Assembly (NCBI GenBank): GCA_965225625.1
Contig: CBDDBH010000033.1
Location: forward strand, 1 to 64,000
DNA: 64,000 nt
Direction: 5' to 3'
DNA from: CBDDBH01 sp965225625
GTDB taxonomy: Bacteria; Pseudomonadota; Gammaproteobacteria; JADZEE01
Numbering within the stretch: the stretch's first letter is position 1; each line of letters starts with the position of its first letter. Below are positions 62,940 to 64,000 of the stretch, piece by piece. The notes beneath the pieces are model-generated. The model had not been told where the DNA came from. It ran no database searches and was given only the letters and a program-made list of their open reading frames with translations. The translations under genes and the position numbers were made by a program.

Positions 62940-63452
62940 TCAAGCCAAAGCGGGCGTTCCGCCTTCAAGCTTCGCTGTCCCCGAGCTCAACTTCATTTTG
63001 ATTAGCAGGTGATCGACGGAAAGCTTACCCGGACCGTAGACGACGATTATCAAGAGCATCAAACCCCACAAATAATGTTGGCCAAGTGCGGCTTCGAAGC
63101 CCTCGCCGAGTAATACATGAGCGTACGCATACACAGCCATGACATTAACGGCAGACAGACCCACAGCACTCATGCGACCAAACAACTCCAGTATCAACAG
63201 GACTGAGAAAACGAGTTCCCCGGCCGTAGCACCCACCGCGGCAAGCTCAGGCGAAACCAGCGGTACACGGTATTCTTCCTGGAAAAGAAACAGCGTTGTA
63301 TCCCACGAGGTTGCCTTCAGCCAACCGGATTTAAGAAACTGCCAAGCCACCCAGCCGCGGGCAGCAAGCGCCAGTGGCGAATGCAGCCGACCCAAGATTT
63401 GCGCCGGCATGTTGATAAGCCAATTGACAGAGTTTGTTAGCAGCATCATCAT
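62940..63452 (-). CDS. DoxX-family membrane protein
   Basis: A 170-residue protein with four membrane segments, from MMMLLTNSVNWLINM. DoxX features: ARGWVAWQFLKSGWLK near the N-terminus, then AGELVFSVLLILELFGRMSAV, and an HYLWGLMLLIIVVYGPG segment. It follows the HvfC/BufC gene by 25 bp; DoxX genes of this kind close bufferin operons. Probably helps handle copper or redox balance in the membrane. Confidence 0.85.
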   Translation of the reverse strand: MMMLLTNSVNWLINMPAQILGRLHSPLALAARGWVAWQFLKSGWLKATSWDTTLFLFQEEYRVPLVSPELAAVGATAGELVFSVLLILELFGRMSAVGLSAVNVMAVYAYAHVLLGEGFEAALGQHYLWGLMLLIIVVYGPGKLSVDHLLIKMKLSSGTAKLEGGTPALA

Positions 63453-63477
63453 TCTCCCAAGTAGGTTTAGTCGATTG

Positions 63478-64000
63478 CTATGGGCTTGGCGATTCGGGCG
63501 CCAGCGTGTAATCACTGAACAGCCCGAGGCCGAAGGCGTGAATTAAAGTACGTTCAAGATCGAACCGAGGATCGGCACTAAGCGCCTGTTCCAGCGCTGT
63601 GCCAAAGGGCAACGCCTGGTCCAACGCCGACAGCAACGCAAACTCGCCCACATCCACGGTGCGGAATTCAATATGTTCCTCCGTGCGGTGCAACACCACA
63701 CGCTCGCCGCCACGCTCGAGGTCGACAGCAGTTTTGGTTTGCGGATCTTCACGATTCGAATTCCACACTGTCAGCACCGGATAATCAGAGGACAGCAAGC
63801 GTACGGCGGGGTGCAGACACAGGCAGAGCCTGTCCCAGGATTCGGCGTGCATATCGGCCAACGATTCGACGCGCAAACTGCTAGCGTCAGCGGCACACAT
63901 CGCTTCCTGGTAGGCCCACTCAAGCGAAGCGACATCAGTTAGATAGCCGAAAACCGTGTGCTCGTAACGGCCGGTCAGAAAACGCGGGAAATGCCGGCCA
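63478..64000 (-). CDS. HvfC/BufC family protein (DUF2063), 5' end outside the window
   Basis: C-terminal 173 codons of a DUF2063 protein; the start lies beyond 64000. Seen are HFPRFLTGRYEHTVFGYL, EWAYQEAMCAADAS, CLHPAVRLLSSDYPVLTVW and a C-terminal block ALEQALSADPRFDLE. In bufferin clusters this protein partners the DUF692 multinuclear iron enzyme (HvfB/BufB) that modifies a cysteine-rich metal-sequestering peptide (HvfA/BufA). Those genes would lie just beyond the window edge. Confidence 0.8.
   Translation of the reverse strand, partial: GRHFPRFLTGRYEHTVFGYLTDVASLEWAYQEAMCAADASSLRVESLADMHAESWDRLCLCLHPAVRLLSSDYPVLTVWNSNREDPQTKTAVDLERGGERVVLHRTEEHIEFRTVDVGEFALLSALDQALPFGTALEQALSADPRFDLERTLIHAFGLGLFSDYTLAPESPSP

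Overview
The window looks like a piece of chromosome from an environmental gammaproteobacterium; I cannot name a genus. The core genes point that way: uvrC-pgsA-tRNA-Gly in the classical order, all three EF-P pathway genes (efp, epmA, epmB), parC/parE as a close pair, xseB-ispA, fadE with a PsrA-like TetR gene, and a YoaA/DinG helicase next to a uracil-DNA glycosylase.

Layout. (1) About 1-12915 is the integrase-proximal part of an integrative element that ends at the 3' end of a tRNA-Gly gene; its far end lies outside the window. It holds hypothetical cargo genes, an IS66 copy with a perfect 8-bp target duplication, several very small cysteine-rich genes, a 39-G homopolymer, and a replication/integration module (AlpA-like regulator, leader ORF, frameshifted AAA+ helicase, adenine methyltransferase, excisionase, integrase). 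(2) 12915-41809 is core chromosome: DNA repair, lipid synthesis, EF-P modification, an MBOAT O-acyltransferase pair, topoisomerase IV, a rubrerythrin / Fe-S protein / DUF3501 group with a second IS66 copy inserted between its genes, isoprenoid and folate genes, a monooxygenase, a FIST protein, a candidate sigma-54-dependent small RNA, and a GacA/UvrY-type response regulator. (3) 41790-52642 is a second, complete integrative element of about 10.8 kb. A 21-bp direct repeat bounds it, and it sits in the first codons of the response regulator gene. It carries an integrase, an overlapping excisionase, an intact paralogue of the helicase of element 1, a resolvase, a large secreted matrixin-type metalloprotease with thrombospondin-3-like repeats, a terminase-small-subunit-like HTH protein and a kinase fragment. 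Its size and gene set resemble phage-inducible chromosomal islands (phage satellites). (4) 52643-64000 is core again: fadE with a PsrA-like TetR gene that is out of frame at a C11 tract, a perfect palindromic operator, an alpha/beta hydrolase, a broken Rieske oxygenase, an AtzG-like/amidase pair, an FHA protein and a sigma-54 activator (both frameshifted), and the end of a DoxX-HvfC (bufferin-type) operon.

How parts work together. After integration, element 2 supplies a Shine-Dalgarno sequence and start codon to the host response regulator, so the host gene loses only its first three residues. The two elements share helicase and leader modules but use different integrases and target sites. 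The TetR gene, its operator and fadE form a small fatty-acid-degradation unit that may be phase-variable.

Caution: six genes carry apparent frameshifts, several at homopolymers, and one carries an in-frame stop. They may be real pseudogenes or contingency loci, or some may be consensus errors; the sequence alone cannot decide.
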